Positions 30,796 to 39,282 of a DNA stretch of 48,683 nucleotides are shown piece after piece (the first letter of the stretch is position 1; each line of letters starts with the position of its first letter). The notes under the pieces are model-generated. The model ran no database searches and was not told the DNA's origin. It saw only the letters and a program-made list of their open reading frames with translations. The DNA lies in NCBI GenBank assembly GCA_900553705.1, contig USEK01000001.1, positions 1 through 48,683 on the forward strand, read 5' to 3'. Origin of the DNA: an uncultured Collinsella sp. GTDB lineage: Bacteria; Actinomycetota; Coriobacteriia; Coriobacteriales; Coriobacteriaceae. The position numbers were made by a program, and so were the translations under genes.

Positions 30796-30893
30796 CCGTT
30801 TGGGGACGGTTTTGTTTTGGCGGGTTGGATATCGGTATGACCGGTGCGCGCCCGCGCCGGATAACCTGCCAAAGCAAACCCGTCTCCAACCGG
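30796..30893. repeat. Inverted-repeat element (GGGGACGG..TTTTGG family), copy upstream of bgl operon
   Basis: The left arm 30796-30832 (with GGGGACGGTTTTGTTTTGGC) and right arm 30859-30893 (with CTGCCAAAGCAAACCCGTCT) pair along ~35 bp around a GC-rich centre. It ends 31 bp before the first gene of the PTS operon. A related copy lies after that operon at 34688-34763. It could be a mobile palindrome or a leader hairpin. Confidence 0.7.
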
Positions 30894-30923
30894 AAGCTCT
30901 AGAACACGAAAGCGAGGACTTTG

Positions 30924-32324
30924 ATGGCACAGTATCAGCTGCCCAACGACTTCTTCTTTGGCGCTGCTATGTCCGGCCCGCAGACTGAGGGTCAGTGGAA
31001 CCAGGGCGGCAAGCTCGAGAACCTGTGGGACACCTGGTCCATCCAGGATCTGGGTTCGTTCTACAACTGCGTTGGCTCTTATGCCGGCAATGACTTTATG
31101 GCCAAGTACCAGGAAGACTTTCGCATTTTGAAGGACTTGGGCCTGAATACCTATCGCACTTCCATCCAGTGGAGCCGTCTGCTCGATGCCGACGGCAACC
31201 TTAACGAGGAGGGCGCCGCGTGGTATCACGAGCTGTTCCGCGCCTCTCGCGAGGCTGGTCTGGAGCCGTTCGTCAACCTGTACCACTTTGACATGCCCAC
31301 CTACCTCTTTAACCGTGGCGGCTGGGAGAGCCGTGAGGTCGTCGAGGCTTACGCGCATTACGCCGACGTCGCCTTCCACGAGTTTGGCCAGGAGATTAAG
31401 TACTGGTTCACCTTTAACGAGCCCATCGTCGAGCCCGAACAGCGCTATCAGGAGGGCGTGTGGTTCCCGCAGCTCCACGACTTCAACCGCGCCCGCACTG
31501 TGCAGTATCACATCTCGCTGGCACATGCGCTGGCCGTGGCCAACTATCGTCGCGCCTATGACGAGGGCGTTATTCGCGCCGATGCCAAGATTGGCATGAT
31601 CAACTGCTTTACTCCGGTCTACACCAAGGAGAACCCCAGCGAGGCAGACCTCGAGGCCGTGCGTATGACCAGCGGCATCAATAATCGCTGGTGGCTCGAC
31701 CTTATTACCAAGGGCGAGCTTCCTGCCGACGTGCTCGACAGCCTGGCCGAGGGCGGCGTTAAGCTCCCGTTCCGCGCCGGCGACCAAGAGATTCTCAAAC
31801 AGGGTGTTGTCGACTGGCTCGGCTGCAACTACTACCATCCCACGCGCGTTCAGGCGCCGGCGAGCAAGATTGACCAGTACGGCCTGCCGCACTTTGCCGA
31901 CGAGTATGTGTGGCCCGACGCCGTTATGAACGAGAGCCGCGGCTGGGAGATCTACCCGCAGGGCCTCTACGACTTTGGCATGGACTGCGCTAAGAACTAC
32001 CCCGATCTTGAGTGGTTCGTTTCCGAGAACGGCATCGGCATCATGGACGAATACAAGAACCGTGACGCCGAAGGAACCATCCAGGATGACTACCGCGTCG
32101 ACTTTGTACGCCAGCACCTGGAGTGGGTGGCCAAGGCCATCGCCGAGGGCGCCAAGTGCCGCGGATACCATTATTGGGCCGTCATCGATAACTGGTCTTG
32201 GGCGAATGCCTTTAAGAACCGTTACGGTTTTGTCGAGGTCGACCTTATGGACGGTTACAAGCGCCGCCTTAAGAAGTCGGCAGCCTGGCTCAAACAGGTC
32301 GCCACGACCCACGTGGTTGATTAG
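30924..32324 (+). CDS. 6-phospho-beta-glucosidase (GH1)
   Basis: Cleaves phosphorylated cellobiose or aryl-beta-glucosides after PTS uptake, giving glucose-6-phosphate and glucose or an aglycone. The 466-residue GH1 barrel has FFFGAAMSGPQTEG at the N-terminus, TSIQWSRL near 75, the acid/base glutamate in WFTFNEPIVEP near 167, and the nucleophile in FVSENGIGIMD near 368. The PTS IIC gene 120 bp downstream supports a 6-phospho substrate; galacto- versus gluco- preference cannot be settled. ATG 30924 is preferred over TTG 30921, with CGAGG upstream. Confidence 0.92.
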   Translation: MAQYQLPNDFFFGAAMSGPQTEGQWNQGGKLENLWDTWSIQDLGSFYNCVGSYAGNDFMAKYQEDFRILKDLGLNTYRTSIQWSRLLDADGNLNEEGAAWYHELFRASREAGLEPFVNLYHFDMPTYLFNRGGWESREVVEAYAHYADVAFHEFGQEIKYWFTFNEPIVEPEQRYQEGVWFPQLHDFNRARTVQYHISLAHALAVANYRRAYDEGVIRADAKIGMINCFTPVYTKENPSEADLEAVRMTSGINNRWWLDLITKGELPADVLDSLAEGGVKLPFRAGDQEILKQGVVDWLGCNYYHPTRVQAPASKIDQYGLPHFADEYVWPDAVMNESRGWEIYPQGLYDFGMDCAKNYPDLEWFVSENGIGIMDEYKNRDAEGTIQDDYRVDFVRQHLEWVAKAIAEGAKCRGYHYWAVIDNWSWANAFKNRYGFVEVDLMDGYKRRLKKSAAWLKQVATTHVVD

Positions 32325-32444
32325 CGACCGGGCGAACGCCCAGACCGCGCGCCGCCGCGCGCAACACATGGCACATCTGGTGGCAGAGGGCGACAGACCA
32401 CCGTGCGCATAGGAAAAGGCCGGATTTGAAAGTTAGGAGCAATC

Positions 32445-33788
32445 ATGGCCAGTGACAACGGAAAGAGCTTCCTCGACAAGTTTGCCGAGGTCTCTGCGAA
32501 GGTGGGAAACCAGGTTCACCTGCGTTCCTTGCGTGACGCCTTCGCGACCATCACGCCGCTCTATATCCTTGCGGGTATCGCGGTTCTTATTAACAACGTC
32601 GTGTTCCCTCTGTTCCCGCTCGACGCGGCGGGCCTTGCCAACCTTCAGACGTGGGGCTCGGCAATTACGCTGGGCACCCTCAACGTCTCTGCCATTATCT
32701 TGGCCGGATTGATTGGCTACAGCCTCGCCAAGAACAAGCGTTTCGATAACCCGCTCGCTTGCGTGGTCGTCGCCATCTCTGCCTTCGTCATCATGATGCC
32801 GCAGCAGATCACCGCCTCGCTTGCCGCCACGAGCCCGCTGCTCACCGACAAGATCACCTCCGCTGAGGTCACGGGCGCCCTTTCGACTGCCAACACCGGC
32901 ACCAACGGTCTGTTCTCGGCCATTATCATCGCTCTGCTCTCCGTCTCGCTCTTCATCAAGATTTCTGGCGTCGAGAAGCTCAAGGTTAAGCTGGGCGAGG
33001 GCGTGCCTCCCGCGGTCTCCAACTCCTTCAACGTCATGATCCCGATGCTGCTCAACCTCGCAATCTTCGCTCTTGCCGCAGCCCTGCTCGCCGTGTGCGC
33101 CGGCACCGATCTGTGCGCCATCATCTCCACGTGCATCTCCAACCCGCTCAAGAACATCATGAACGCCGGTCCGTGGGCTGTTATCCTCATCTACACCCTT
33201 GCTAACCTGCTGTTCTGCGTCGGTATTCACCAGTCCACCATCTCTGGCGCTACCGTCGAGCCGATCCTGACCATGCTCATCGTCGACAACATGGCTACCT
33301 TCGCCGCCGGTGGCACCATCCAGCCCGATCACTACATGAACATGCAGATCGTTAACAGCTTTGCCCTCATCGGCGGCTCGGGCTGCACCCTCATGCTTCT
33401 GCTCGACACGCTCCTGTTCTCCAAGAACAAGGCTTCCGAGACCGTTTCCAAGATGGCTATCCTGCCTGGTCTGTTCAACATCAACGAGCCGGTTATCTAC
33501 GGTTACCCCATCGTGTACAACCTGCCGCTCATGATTCCGTTTGTCCTCCTCCCCGATCTGTTCATCGGCATCACCTATGGCCTTACCTGCGCAGGCATCA
33601 TCAGCCCCTGCATCGCCCAGGTGCCCTGGACCATGCCTCCCGTCATCAATGCCCTGCTCGCTACGGGCTTTGACTGGCGCGCCGGCGTGTGGCAGGCTCT
33701 CGAGATTGTCATTGGCATGGCCGTCTACCTGCCCTTTATGAAGATTTCCGAGAAGGCAATCGCCAAGCAGGAGGCTCTTGCCGAGTAG
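32445..33788 (+). CDS. PTS IIC component, lactose/cellobiose family
   Basis: The membrane channel of a beta-glucoside PTS. The 447-residue protein has about ten hydrophobic segments and the family signature FNINEPVIYGYPIVYNLPL near residue 345-363, which holds the conserved NEPVIYG motif. TAGGAG precedes the ATG. It is encoded between the phospho-beta-glucosidase and the IIB and IIA genes, so cellobiose or a related beta-glucoside is the likely cargo. Confidence 0.93.
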   Translation: MASDNGKSFLDKFAEVSAKVGNQVHLRSLRDAFATITPLYILAGIAVLINNVVFPLFPLDAAGLANLQTWGSAITLGTLNVSAIILAGLIGYSLAKNKRFDNPLACVVVAISAFVIMMPQQITASLAATSPLLTDKITSAEVTGALSTANTGTNGLFSAIIIALLSVSLFIKISGVEKLKVKLGEGVPPAVSNSFNVMIPMLLNLAIFALAAALLAVCAGTDLCAIISTCISNPLKNIMNAGPWAVILIYTLANLLFCVGIHQSTISGATVEPILTMLIVDNMATFAAGGTIQPDHYMNMQIVNSFALIGGSGCTLMLLLDTLLFSKNKASETVSKMAILPGLFNINEPVIYGYPIVYNLPLMIPFVLLPDLFIGITYGLTCAGIISPCIAQVPWTMPPVINALLATGFDWRAGVWQALEIVIGMAVYLPFMKISEKAIAKQEALAE

Positions 33789-33816
33789 AACGCCTAACGT
33801 TCGTCCCTTTCACCTT

Positions 33817-33849
33817 TGCGGGCACCGGTACGTGGTGCCAGTGCCCGCA
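33817..33849 (+). promoter_or_regulatory. Intra-operon hairpin between IIC and IIB genes
   Basis: The stem TGCGGGCAC / GTGCCCGCA (33817-33825, 33841-33849) is followed by TCTCTCTTCT. An alternative inner pairing GGCAC / GTGCC is possible. It may be a partial terminator or an mRNA processing and stability element that sets different levels of IIB/IIA. Confidence 0.5.
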
Positions 33850-33946
33850 TCTCTCTTCTGCGTAAGGGCGCAGAAAGAGGGCACAATAGCCGCAAGGAAT
33901 AAAACCAGTTGTCGTCTGCGCGCCGCGCAGTTATAAGGAGGAAACC

Positions 33947-34249
33947 ATGAAGAAGATCATGCTCTGCTGCAATGCCGGTATGTCCACGAGCCTGCTGGTC
34001 CAGAAGATGCAGGCCGAGGTTGCAAACCGTGGTCTGGATATTGAGGTCGAGGCTCGTCCCATGAACGAGGCCCACGATCACCTGGACGAGTGCGACATGT
34101 TGCTGCTTGGTCCGCAGATCGGCTATACCAAGGGCGATTTTGAGAAGGAGGCCGCCGGTCGTTTCCCGGTCGAGGTCATCAACATGGTCGACTACGGCCG
34201 CATGAACGCTGCCGGCATCATCGACCACTGCGTCAGCGTGATGGGCTAG
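33947..34249 (+). CDS. PTS IIB component, lactose/cellobiose family
   Basis: The 100-residue cytoplasmic IIB passes phosphate from IIA to the sugar held by IIC. The N-terminus KKIMLCCNAGMSTSLLV has the P-loop-like CNAGMST with the active cysteine at residue 8. LLLGPQIGYTK near 50 is also characteristic. A strong AAGGAGG precedes the ATG. The IIA gene follows 9 bp downstream. Confidence 0.95.
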   Translation: MKKIMLCCNAGMSTSLLVQKMQAEVANRGLDIEVEARPMNEAHDHLDECDMLLLGPQIGYTKGDFEKEAAGRFPVEVINMVDYGRMNAAGIIDHCVSVMG

Positions 34250-34258
34250 GTGCTCTGT

Positions 34259-34591
34259 ATGGAGGATATGAACGAACTGCAGATGACCTGCTTCGAGATC
34301 ATCAGCTACGTCGGTACCGCCAAGAGCATGTACATCAATGCCGTGCAAAAGGCCAAGGAGGGCGATTTTGACGCCGCCGAGGAGCTTATCAAGCAGGGCG
34401 ACGAGGCCTATAACGGTGGCCACGATGTTCACATGGGGCTTCTGAAGAAAGAGGCCAACGGCGAGCGTAACGGCGAGGCCCCGTTGATTCTGCTGCATGC
34501 CGAGGACCAGATGGCCGGTACCGAGACCATGCGCGTCATGGCGACGGAGCTCATCGAGATCCACAAGCAGCTGCAGGCACTTAAGGCCTAG
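34259..34591 (+). CDS. PTS IIA component, lactose/cellobiose family
   Basis: The 110-residue helical trimeric IIA accepts phosphate from HPr on a histidine in LILLHAEDQMAGTETMR (about residue 81) and passes it to IIB. The N-terminal half has FEIISYVGTAKSMYINAV, as in LacF/CelC-type proteins. ATG 34259 is chosen because AGGTG lies 7 bases upstream; ATG 34268, 2 bases after GGAGG, is possible but poorly spaced. Last gene of the operon; a terminator follows. Confidence 0.93.
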   Translation: MEDMNELQMTCFEIISYVGTAKSMYINAVQKAKEGDFDAAEELIKQGDEAYNGGHDVHMGLLKKEANGERNGEAPLILLHAEDQMAGTETMRVMATELIEIHKQLQALKA

Positions 34592-34649
34592 TCGGCGTTA
34601 TCGCCGCGAAGGACCGTGCGGTCCAACAGACAACATAGTCCCTTTGACG

Positions 34650-34687
34650 GGCGCCGGGAGTCTCCGCCTCCCGGCGCCTCTATTTTT
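34650..34687 (+). terminator. Rho-independent terminator of the beta-glucoside PTS operon
   Basis: The 11-bp stem GGCGCCGGGAG / CTCCCGGCGCC (34650-34660, 34668-34678) is followed by TCTATTTTT. Confidence 0.9.
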
Positions 34688-34778
34688 GGGGATGGTCTTG
34701 TGCGGCCTGTTGAGCGGCCATTTGCGTTTCCCCAGATAAAACCTGCCAAAACAAACCTGTCCCTTTTTGGTAGGTTTT
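34688..34778. repeat. Inverted-repeat element, copy downstream of PTS operon
   Basis: GGGGATGGTCTTGTGCGGCC near 34688-34709 resembles, loosely, the left arm of the element at 30796, and CTGCCAAAACAAACCTGTCC near 34743-34762 matches its right arm closely. AAAACCTGCCAAAA also pairs with TTTTGGTAGGTTTT just after (34738-34778). Confidence 0.6.
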
Positions 34779-34832
34779 TGCCTTGGGAGCGGTACCATAC
34801 AGGCAATGTTTAAACGAGAAAGGTGGGCTCCC

Positions 34833-35786
34833 ATGGAACCTAAGCAGTACTACATCGGCATTGACGTCGGCGGCACTTCGGTTAAGGAGGGTCTGTTCGA
34901 CGAGGACGGCAACCTGCTGGCCAAGGCCAGCGTGCCTACGCCTCCCATCGTTGACGCTGCGGGCTTTGCCGCGGTGACCGAGGCTATCGACCAGGTGGTC
35001 GCCAAGGCCCAGATTCCGCGCGCCTTTGTGGCTGGCATTGGCCTGGCCGTTCCGTGCCCCATCCCGGCGTCGGGCGATGCCAAGGTCAAGGCCAACATTG
35101 CCATTAACCTGCCCGAGCTGAGAATCGCCATTCAGCAGCACTGCCCCGACGCGGTCGTTAAGTATGAGAACGATGCCAACGCCGCCGCCATGGGCGAGGC
35201 TTGGCTCGGCTCTGCCAAGGGCGTGCAGAACGTGGTGATGGTCACCATCGGTACCGGCGTGGGCGGCGGCGTTATCGTTAACGGCGACGTGGTATCGGGT
35301 GTTGTGGGTGCTGGCGGCGAGATTGGCCACATGTGCCTGAACCCGGCTGAGGAGCGCACCTGCGGCTGCGGCGGCCATGGCCACCTGGAGCAGTATTCCA
35401 GCGCCACCGGCGTGGTGAGCAACTACCTTGCCGAGTGCAAGAAGGCGGGCGTCGAGCCCATCGAGCTCACCGGCCCCTCCGATTCCAAGGACGTGTTCCA
35501 GGCCTGCCGCGAGGGAGACAAGCTCGCGCTGGCCGCGGCCGATACCATGGCCGATTATCTCGGTCGTGCCCTGGCGCTTATTGCCAACGTGGTCGACCCC
35601 GAGATGTTCCTGATCGGCGGCGGTGCGTCTGCCTCGGCCGATGTCTACCTCGACAAGGTTCGCGAGCACTTCCAGCGCTACGCGCTTTCCGCCTCGCGCG
35701 AGACGCCCATTAAGGTCGCTTCGCTCGGCAACGACGCCGGCATCATCGGTGCCGCCTACGTAGCCCTGCGCGCTGCCGGCAAATAG
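34833..35786 (+). CDS. ROK-family glucokinase
   Basis: Phosphorylates glucose with ATP; next to a phospho-beta-glucosidase operon it would trap the glucose freed by cleavage. The 317-residue product has the phosphate loop GIDVGGTSVKEGLFD near 9-23, NDANAAAMGEAWLGSA near 113, TIGTGVGGGVIVNG near 139, the zinc/ROK signature EIGHMCLN..CGCGGHGHLEQ near 165-190 and FLIGGGASASAD near 263. No DNA-binding N-terminus, so it is an enzyme and not a ROK repressor. GAGAAAGGTGGG precedes the ATG. Confidence 0.92.
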   Translation: MEPKQYYIGIDVGGTSVKEGLFDEDGNLLAKASVPTPPIVDAAGFAAVTEAIDQVVAKAQIPRAFVAGIGLAVPCPIPASGDAKVKANIAINLPELRIAIQQHCPDAVVKYENDANAAAMGEAWLGSAKGVQNVVMVTIGTGVGGGVIVNGDVVSGVVGAGGEIGHMCLNPAEERTCGCGGHGHLEQYSSATGVVSNYLAECKKAGVEPIELTGPSDSKDVFQACREGDKLALAAADTMADYLGRALALIANVVDPEMFLIGGGASASADVYLDKVREHFQRYALSASRETPIKVASLGNDAGIIGAAYVALRAAGK

Positions 35787-35787
35787 C

Positions 35788-35818
35788 TGGTGCAAGGGGG
35801 TCAGGTTACTTTGCACCA
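35788..35818. repeat. 31-bp GGTGCAAAG palindromic repeat, copy 2 (inverted)
   Basis: TGGTGCAA and TTGCACCA ends with AGTAACCTGACCCCC between them on the minus strand, matching 25541-25571. A half copy (TGGTGCAAAAGGGACAG) follows at about 35823. It starts one base after the glucokinase stop codon. Confidence 0.8.
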
Positions 35819-35952
35819 ACATGGTGCAAAAGGGACAGCCTTGGCCCCCATGCCTGCCACAAAATATGCCGTGGCCCTTCTGTCTGCGAAGGCTCGGCAT
35901 CGGCGTGCTACCATAGCTACGTCCAAGTACACATATCAAGTGGAGGAAACCC

Positions 35953-36876
35953 ATGGCAAACGTTCTTGTCTTTGGTCACCAGAACCCCGATAACGACGCC
36001 ATCATGAGCGCCGTCGTCCTGTCCCAGCTGCTCAACCAGGTTGAGTATGCCGGCAACACCTACGAGGCCTGCGCCCTTGGTCAGCTTCCGGCAGAGTCCG
36101 CCAAGCTGCTCGCCGACGCCGGCATCGCCGAGCCTCGCGTGATCGAGTCCGTCGAGGCCGGTCAGCTCGTCGTCCTCACCGACCACAACGAGTCCGCCCA
36201 GTCCGTCGCCGGCCTTAAGGACGCCACGGTCTTTGGCGTCGTCGACCATCACCGCATCGGCGACTTCGAGACCGCCGGCCCGCTGCACTACATCTGCCTG
36301 CCCTGGGGCTCCAGCTGCACCATCGTCACCAAGCTCGCCGGCGTGCTCGGCGTTGAGCTTTCCGACGTCCAGGCCAAGCTGCTGCTCTCGGCCATGATGA
36401 CCGACACGCTCATGCTCAAGAGCCCCACCACCACCGATGTCGACCGCGCCGTCGCCGCCAAGCTCGGCGAGCAGGTGGGCGTCGACCCGGTCAAGTTTGG
36501 CATGGAGGTCTTCCTCACCCGTCCGTCCGGCTCCTTCACCGCAGCCGAGATGGTCGGCAACGACATCAAGATGTTCGAGCCCGCCGGCAAGAAGCTGCTC
36601 ATCGGCCAGTACGAGACCGTCGACAAGAGCCGCGCGCTCGGCATGATCGACGAGATTCGCGAGGCCATGCGCGCCTACGCCGCCGAGAAGGGCGCTGACG
36701 GCATTGTCCTGTGCATCACTGACATCATGGAGGAGGGCTCGCAGGTCCTGCTCGAGGGCGAGACCGAGGCTGCTCAGAAGGGCCTGGGCATTGCCGACGA
36801 GCACGACGGCGTCTGGATGCCGGGCGTCCTCTCCCGTAAGAAGCAGGTTGCTGCTCCCATCATGGCCGCCTGCTAG
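35953..36876 (+). CDS. ppaC: Manganese-dependent (family II) inorganic pyrophosphatase
   Basis: Hydrolyses pyrophosphate to phosphate, pulling biosynthetic reactions forward. The 307-residue DHH-superfamily enzyme has FGHQNPDNDAIMSA near residue 7-20, LTDHNE near 75, the DHH motif GVVDHHRIGDFET near 96, MMTDTLMLKSPTTTDVD near 147 and the C-terminal substrate-binding LSRKKQV near 298. No CBS domains. GTGGAGG precedes the ATG; a terminator follows. Confidence 0.96.
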   Translation: MANVLVFGHQNPDNDAIMSAVVLSQLLNQVEYAGNTYEACALGQLPAESAKLLADAGIAEPRVIESVEAGQLVVLTDHNESAQSVAGLKDATVFGVVDHHRIGDFETAGPLHYICLPWGSSCTIVTKLAGVLGVELSDVQAKLLLSAMMTDTLMLKSPTTTDVDRAVAAKLGEQVGVDPVKFGMEVFLTRPSGSFTAAEMVGNDIKMFEPAGKKLLIGQYETVDKSRALGMIDEIREAMRAYAAEKGADGIVLCITDIMEEGSQVLLEGETEAAQKGLGIADEHDGVWMPGVLSRKKQVAAPIMAAC

Positions 36877-36897
36877 GTTCTTTTGGCCTAACACCGA

Positions 36898-36936
36898 CGA
36901 CCGGATCGCGGAAGCCCCGCGCTCCGGTCGTTTTTT
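36898..36936 (+). terminator. Rho-independent terminator after ppaC
   Basis: The stem CGACCGGA / TCCGGTCG extends inward (CGCGG / CCGCG) and is followed by TTTTTT at 36931-36936. Confidence 0.92.
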
Positions 36937-37074
36937 GTGCACGGCGCCGCGTCGTCTCTTGAACAGGCGCGTCCGTGCCGTTGAGCAAATAATGTTCAAC
37001 CTGTGGTTCCGCTTTTCGGCCACGCCTGCGTGCTTGTCGTGCAGGGTAGGCTAGATGCAAGCGTAATACGTTAG

Positions 37075-37111
37075 AGCGCGGCGCCGCCACTTGGGCGGGC
37101 CGTGCTTTTTT
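37075..37111 (+). promoter_or_regulatory. Terminator-like hairpin in the nhaA leader
   Basis: GCGCGGCGCCGCC (about 37075-37087) pairs with GGCGGGCCGTGC (37094-37105), followed directly by TTTTTT (37106-37111). A second hairpin ACGGGA/TCCCGT lies at 37115-37130, just before GGAG. ppaC already has its own terminator at 36898, so this may be a 5' attenuator or an extra terminator. An imperfect palindrome GTTGAGC..GTTCAAC near 36980-37000 lies upstream. Confidence 0.5.
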
Positions 37112-37144
37112 AAGACGGGAGCCTTCCCGTGAAAGGAGCCGCCC

Positions 37145-38503
37145 ATGGCAGCACCCGAGCAGCTGTTTAACGTTCGTGAGCGCAAACGCTTTGAGCGTCA
37201 CGACATTTGGGAGCGCATTGCCGAGAACGGCACTATTTCCGCCGCCGTCATGGTCTTCGCCGCTATCGCCGCCGTTATCTGCGCCAACACCGATGCCTAC
37301 GAGGCCATCCATCACTTTTTGGAGACCCCGCTGTATGTGGGTCTGGGTAACCTGACAGCCGGTCTTACCGTTGAGCTTTTCGTCAATGACTTCCTCATGG
37401 CGATCTTCTTTTTGCTGGTGGGCATCGAGCTTAAGTACGAGATGACAGTTGGCGAGCTCAAGAACCCGCGCCAGGCCATGCTTCCCATGCTGGCGGCCGT
37501 GGGCGGCGTCGTCGTTCCCGCCTGCATCTACCTGATCTTTAACCATGCCGGCGCGCACAACGGTTGGGCCATCCCCATGGCAACCGATATTGCCTTTGCG
37601 CTGGGCGTGCTGTCACTTTTGGGCAATCGCGTGCCCAACGGCGTGCGCGTGTTCTTCTCGACGCTCGCCATCGCCGACGACCTCATCTCCATCGCCGCTA
37701 TCGCCATTTTCTACGGTCAGAGCCCCAATCCGTTTTGGTTGGGCACCGCCGCGCTTGTGACCTGCGCGCTCGTGTGGCTCAACAAGACACAGCATTACCG
37801 CCTTGCCCCGTATTCGGTACTGGGTCTGCTGTTGTGGTTCTGCATGTTCAAGAGTGGCGTACATGCCACGCTTGCTGGCGTTATCCTGGCCTTTACCATC
37901 CCGGCCAAGTGCGGCGTCAAGCTCGATAGCCTCACCGATTGGTTGGGCGAGTGCCTGCCGCTGCTCGATGACCGCTACGACGACGAGGCACACATCCTGG
38001 GTCAGCATGACTTTACCGTCTCGACCACCAAGGTCGAGCGCGTCATGCACCGCGTGACCCCGCCGCTCATCCGCATGGAGCGTCTGATCTCCACGCCGGT
38101 CAACTTTGTGATTCTGCCGATCTTTGCGTTCGTCAACGCACAGGTTCGCCTAGTGGGCGTGGATATGAGCACGTTGCTCACCGACCCGGTGACGCTCGGC
38201 GTGTACTTTGGCATGCTGCTGGGCAAGCCGATCGGCATCTTTGGCATGACGTTCGCCTTGGTCAAGCTCAAGGCCTGCGAGCTGCCGCATAACGTCAACT
38301 GGCACATGATTGCCGGTGTGGGCATTCTGGGCGGCATCGGCTTTACCATGTCGATTCTCATCAGCGGCCTTGCCTTCCCGACGGCCCAGTTTGAGGTTCT
38401 GGCTGCCAAGGCCGCCATCCTTGCCGGTTCGGTCACCGCTGCCGTGCTCGGCATGATCTACATGAGCGTGGTCTGCAAACACCCCGCGCCCAAGGGCGAG
38501 TAA
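37145..38503 (+). CDS. nhaA: Na+/H+ antiporter NhaA
   Basis: Exchanges internal sodium for external protons. The 452-residue protein has about twelve membrane segments and the hallmark PMATDIAFALGVLSLLGNRV near residue 143-162 and LAIADDLISIAAIAIFYG near 176, containing the transport aspartate pair. GVGILGGIGFTMSIL near 395 matches helix XI. A ~60-residue hydrophilic stretch (about 268-310, LDDRYDDEAHILGQHDF) lengthens a central loop. AAAGGAG precedes the ATG; the leader contains terminator-like hairpins. Confidence 0.95.
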   Translation: MAAPEQLFNVRERKRFERHDIWERIAENGTISAAVMVFAAIAAVICANTDAYEAIHHFLETPLYVGLGNLTAGLTVELFVNDFLMAIFFLLVGIELKYEMTVGELKNPRQAMLPMLAAVGGVVVPACIYLIFNHAGAHNGWAIPMATDIAFALGVLSLLGNRVPNGVRVFFSTLAIADDLISIAAIAIFYGQSPNPFWLGTAALVTCALVWLNKTQHYRLAPYSVLGLLLWFCMFKSGVHATLAGVILAFTIPAKCGVKLDSLTDWLGECLPLLDDRYDDEAHILGQHDFTVSTTKVERVMHRVTPPLIRMERLISTPVNFVILPIFAFVNAQVRLVGVDMSTLLTDPVTLGVYFGMLLGKPIGIFGMTFALVKLKACELPHNVNWHMIAGVGILGGIGFTMSILISGLAFPTAQFEVLAAKAAILAGSVTAAVLGMIYMSVVCKHPAPKGE

Positions 38504-38597
38504 AAGCTCGAAAACAGACACCAGAACCGGTTTGGATGCGTTCGAAACTCGGATCAGGGTGCTACTGGCCCCCTGCCAGATACCCCCGTGGTCAAAA

Positions 38598-38631
38598 AAC
38601 GCCGTTTGTGAGTACTGTCACAAACGGCGTT
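38598..38631. terminator. Bidirectional terminator after nhaA
   Basis: A perfect 14-bp stem AACGCCGTTTGTGA with its complement, loop GTACTG. TTCATTTTA follows on plus, TTTTTTGACC on minus. Confidence 0.85.
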
Positions 38632-38877
38632 TCATTTTAGGTGTGGAAAATAATGAACAAAGTTATAAGAGCTGTACGTTAATGAGTGACCATCGACTTC
38701 CAATTCGGCGCTAACTGACGGTGATTAGGGAGTTTCAAGTCCAGTTTTGCCGATTTTCGACCAAGAATCGCTGCTACTAAAAAGGTAACAGTACTCATAT
38801 TTGCCCTTTTTTGGCCACAAGCCCTAAAACAAGCCTCGCCAGGGTCGGGAAACGGGCCAAATCGTCGGCCTCGAGGC
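38632..38877. other. AT-rich intergenic stretch without a gene
   Basis: Noticeably lower GC than the surroundings, with short A/T runs up to about 38815 (GCCCTTTTTTGGCC). No ORF with a ribosome site and no stable hairpin was found. The decamer TGAGTACTGT at 38609 recurs inverted (ACAGTACTCA) near 38787. Possibly a remnant of acquired DNA. Confidence 0.3.
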
Positions 38878-39132
38878 TTATTCCACCGTTCCGTAGACGG
38901 CGCCCCAGCCGTGGGCGGCCAAGGCGGAGTTGAGCTGGTCGCAAAGCGATTGGCGGTCGTAGTAGCCGGGCGGCAAAAGGTTGACGATTTCCATGAGGTC
39001 GGGCGCGAGGTCCAAGATCTCGGCCTGCACGATCAGATCCAGGCGGTCGATGGCGTGGCGGTCGTAAAATAGTCCGTCGACCAGGCGCTGCAGGTCGCCG
39101 AATTCTTCGGCCTGGAACGATCCGTACTCCAT
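38878..39132 (-). CDS. Small acidic protein, unknown
   Basis: An 84-residue product (EYGSFQAEEFGDLQRLVDGL at the N-terminus) of mostly helical, acidic character without membrane segments or known motifs. GGAGGCACT directly before ATG 39132 is a near-perfect ribosome site and argues that the gene is real; upstream in-frame starts to 39162 are less likely. It is divergent from the aminotransferase gene and is transcribed alone. Function unknown. Confidence 0.65.
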   Translation of the reverse strand: MEYGSFQAEEFGDLQRLVDGLFYDRHAIDRLDLIVQAEILDLAPDLMEIVNLLPPGYYDRQSLCDQLNSALAAHGWGAVYGTVE

Positions 39133-39234
39133 AGTGCCTCCTTGGGCGCCCCACGCCGGCATGCGCGGCGATTCGTAATTTATTGCGATGTACTTAATCT
39201 ATCACGGCTTCATAACGTTGCGGCGGTGGCGGTC

Positions 39235-39240
39235 TATACT
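39235..39240 (+). promoter_or_regulatory. -10 box for the aminotransferase gene
   Basis: TATACT about 42 bp before the ATG at 39283, with no convincing -35. Confidence 0.4.
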
Positions 39241-39282
39241 TAGACGAACTGCAACGTACCGCTTCGCGAAAGGTCGCACCCC

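Noticed and set aside
38609..38796. Inverted decamer TGAGTACTGT / ACAGTACTCA bordering the AT-rich stretch as element ends
   Set aside because: One half is part of the nhaA terminator loop and stem, and there is no target duplication or ORF; coincidence is as likely.
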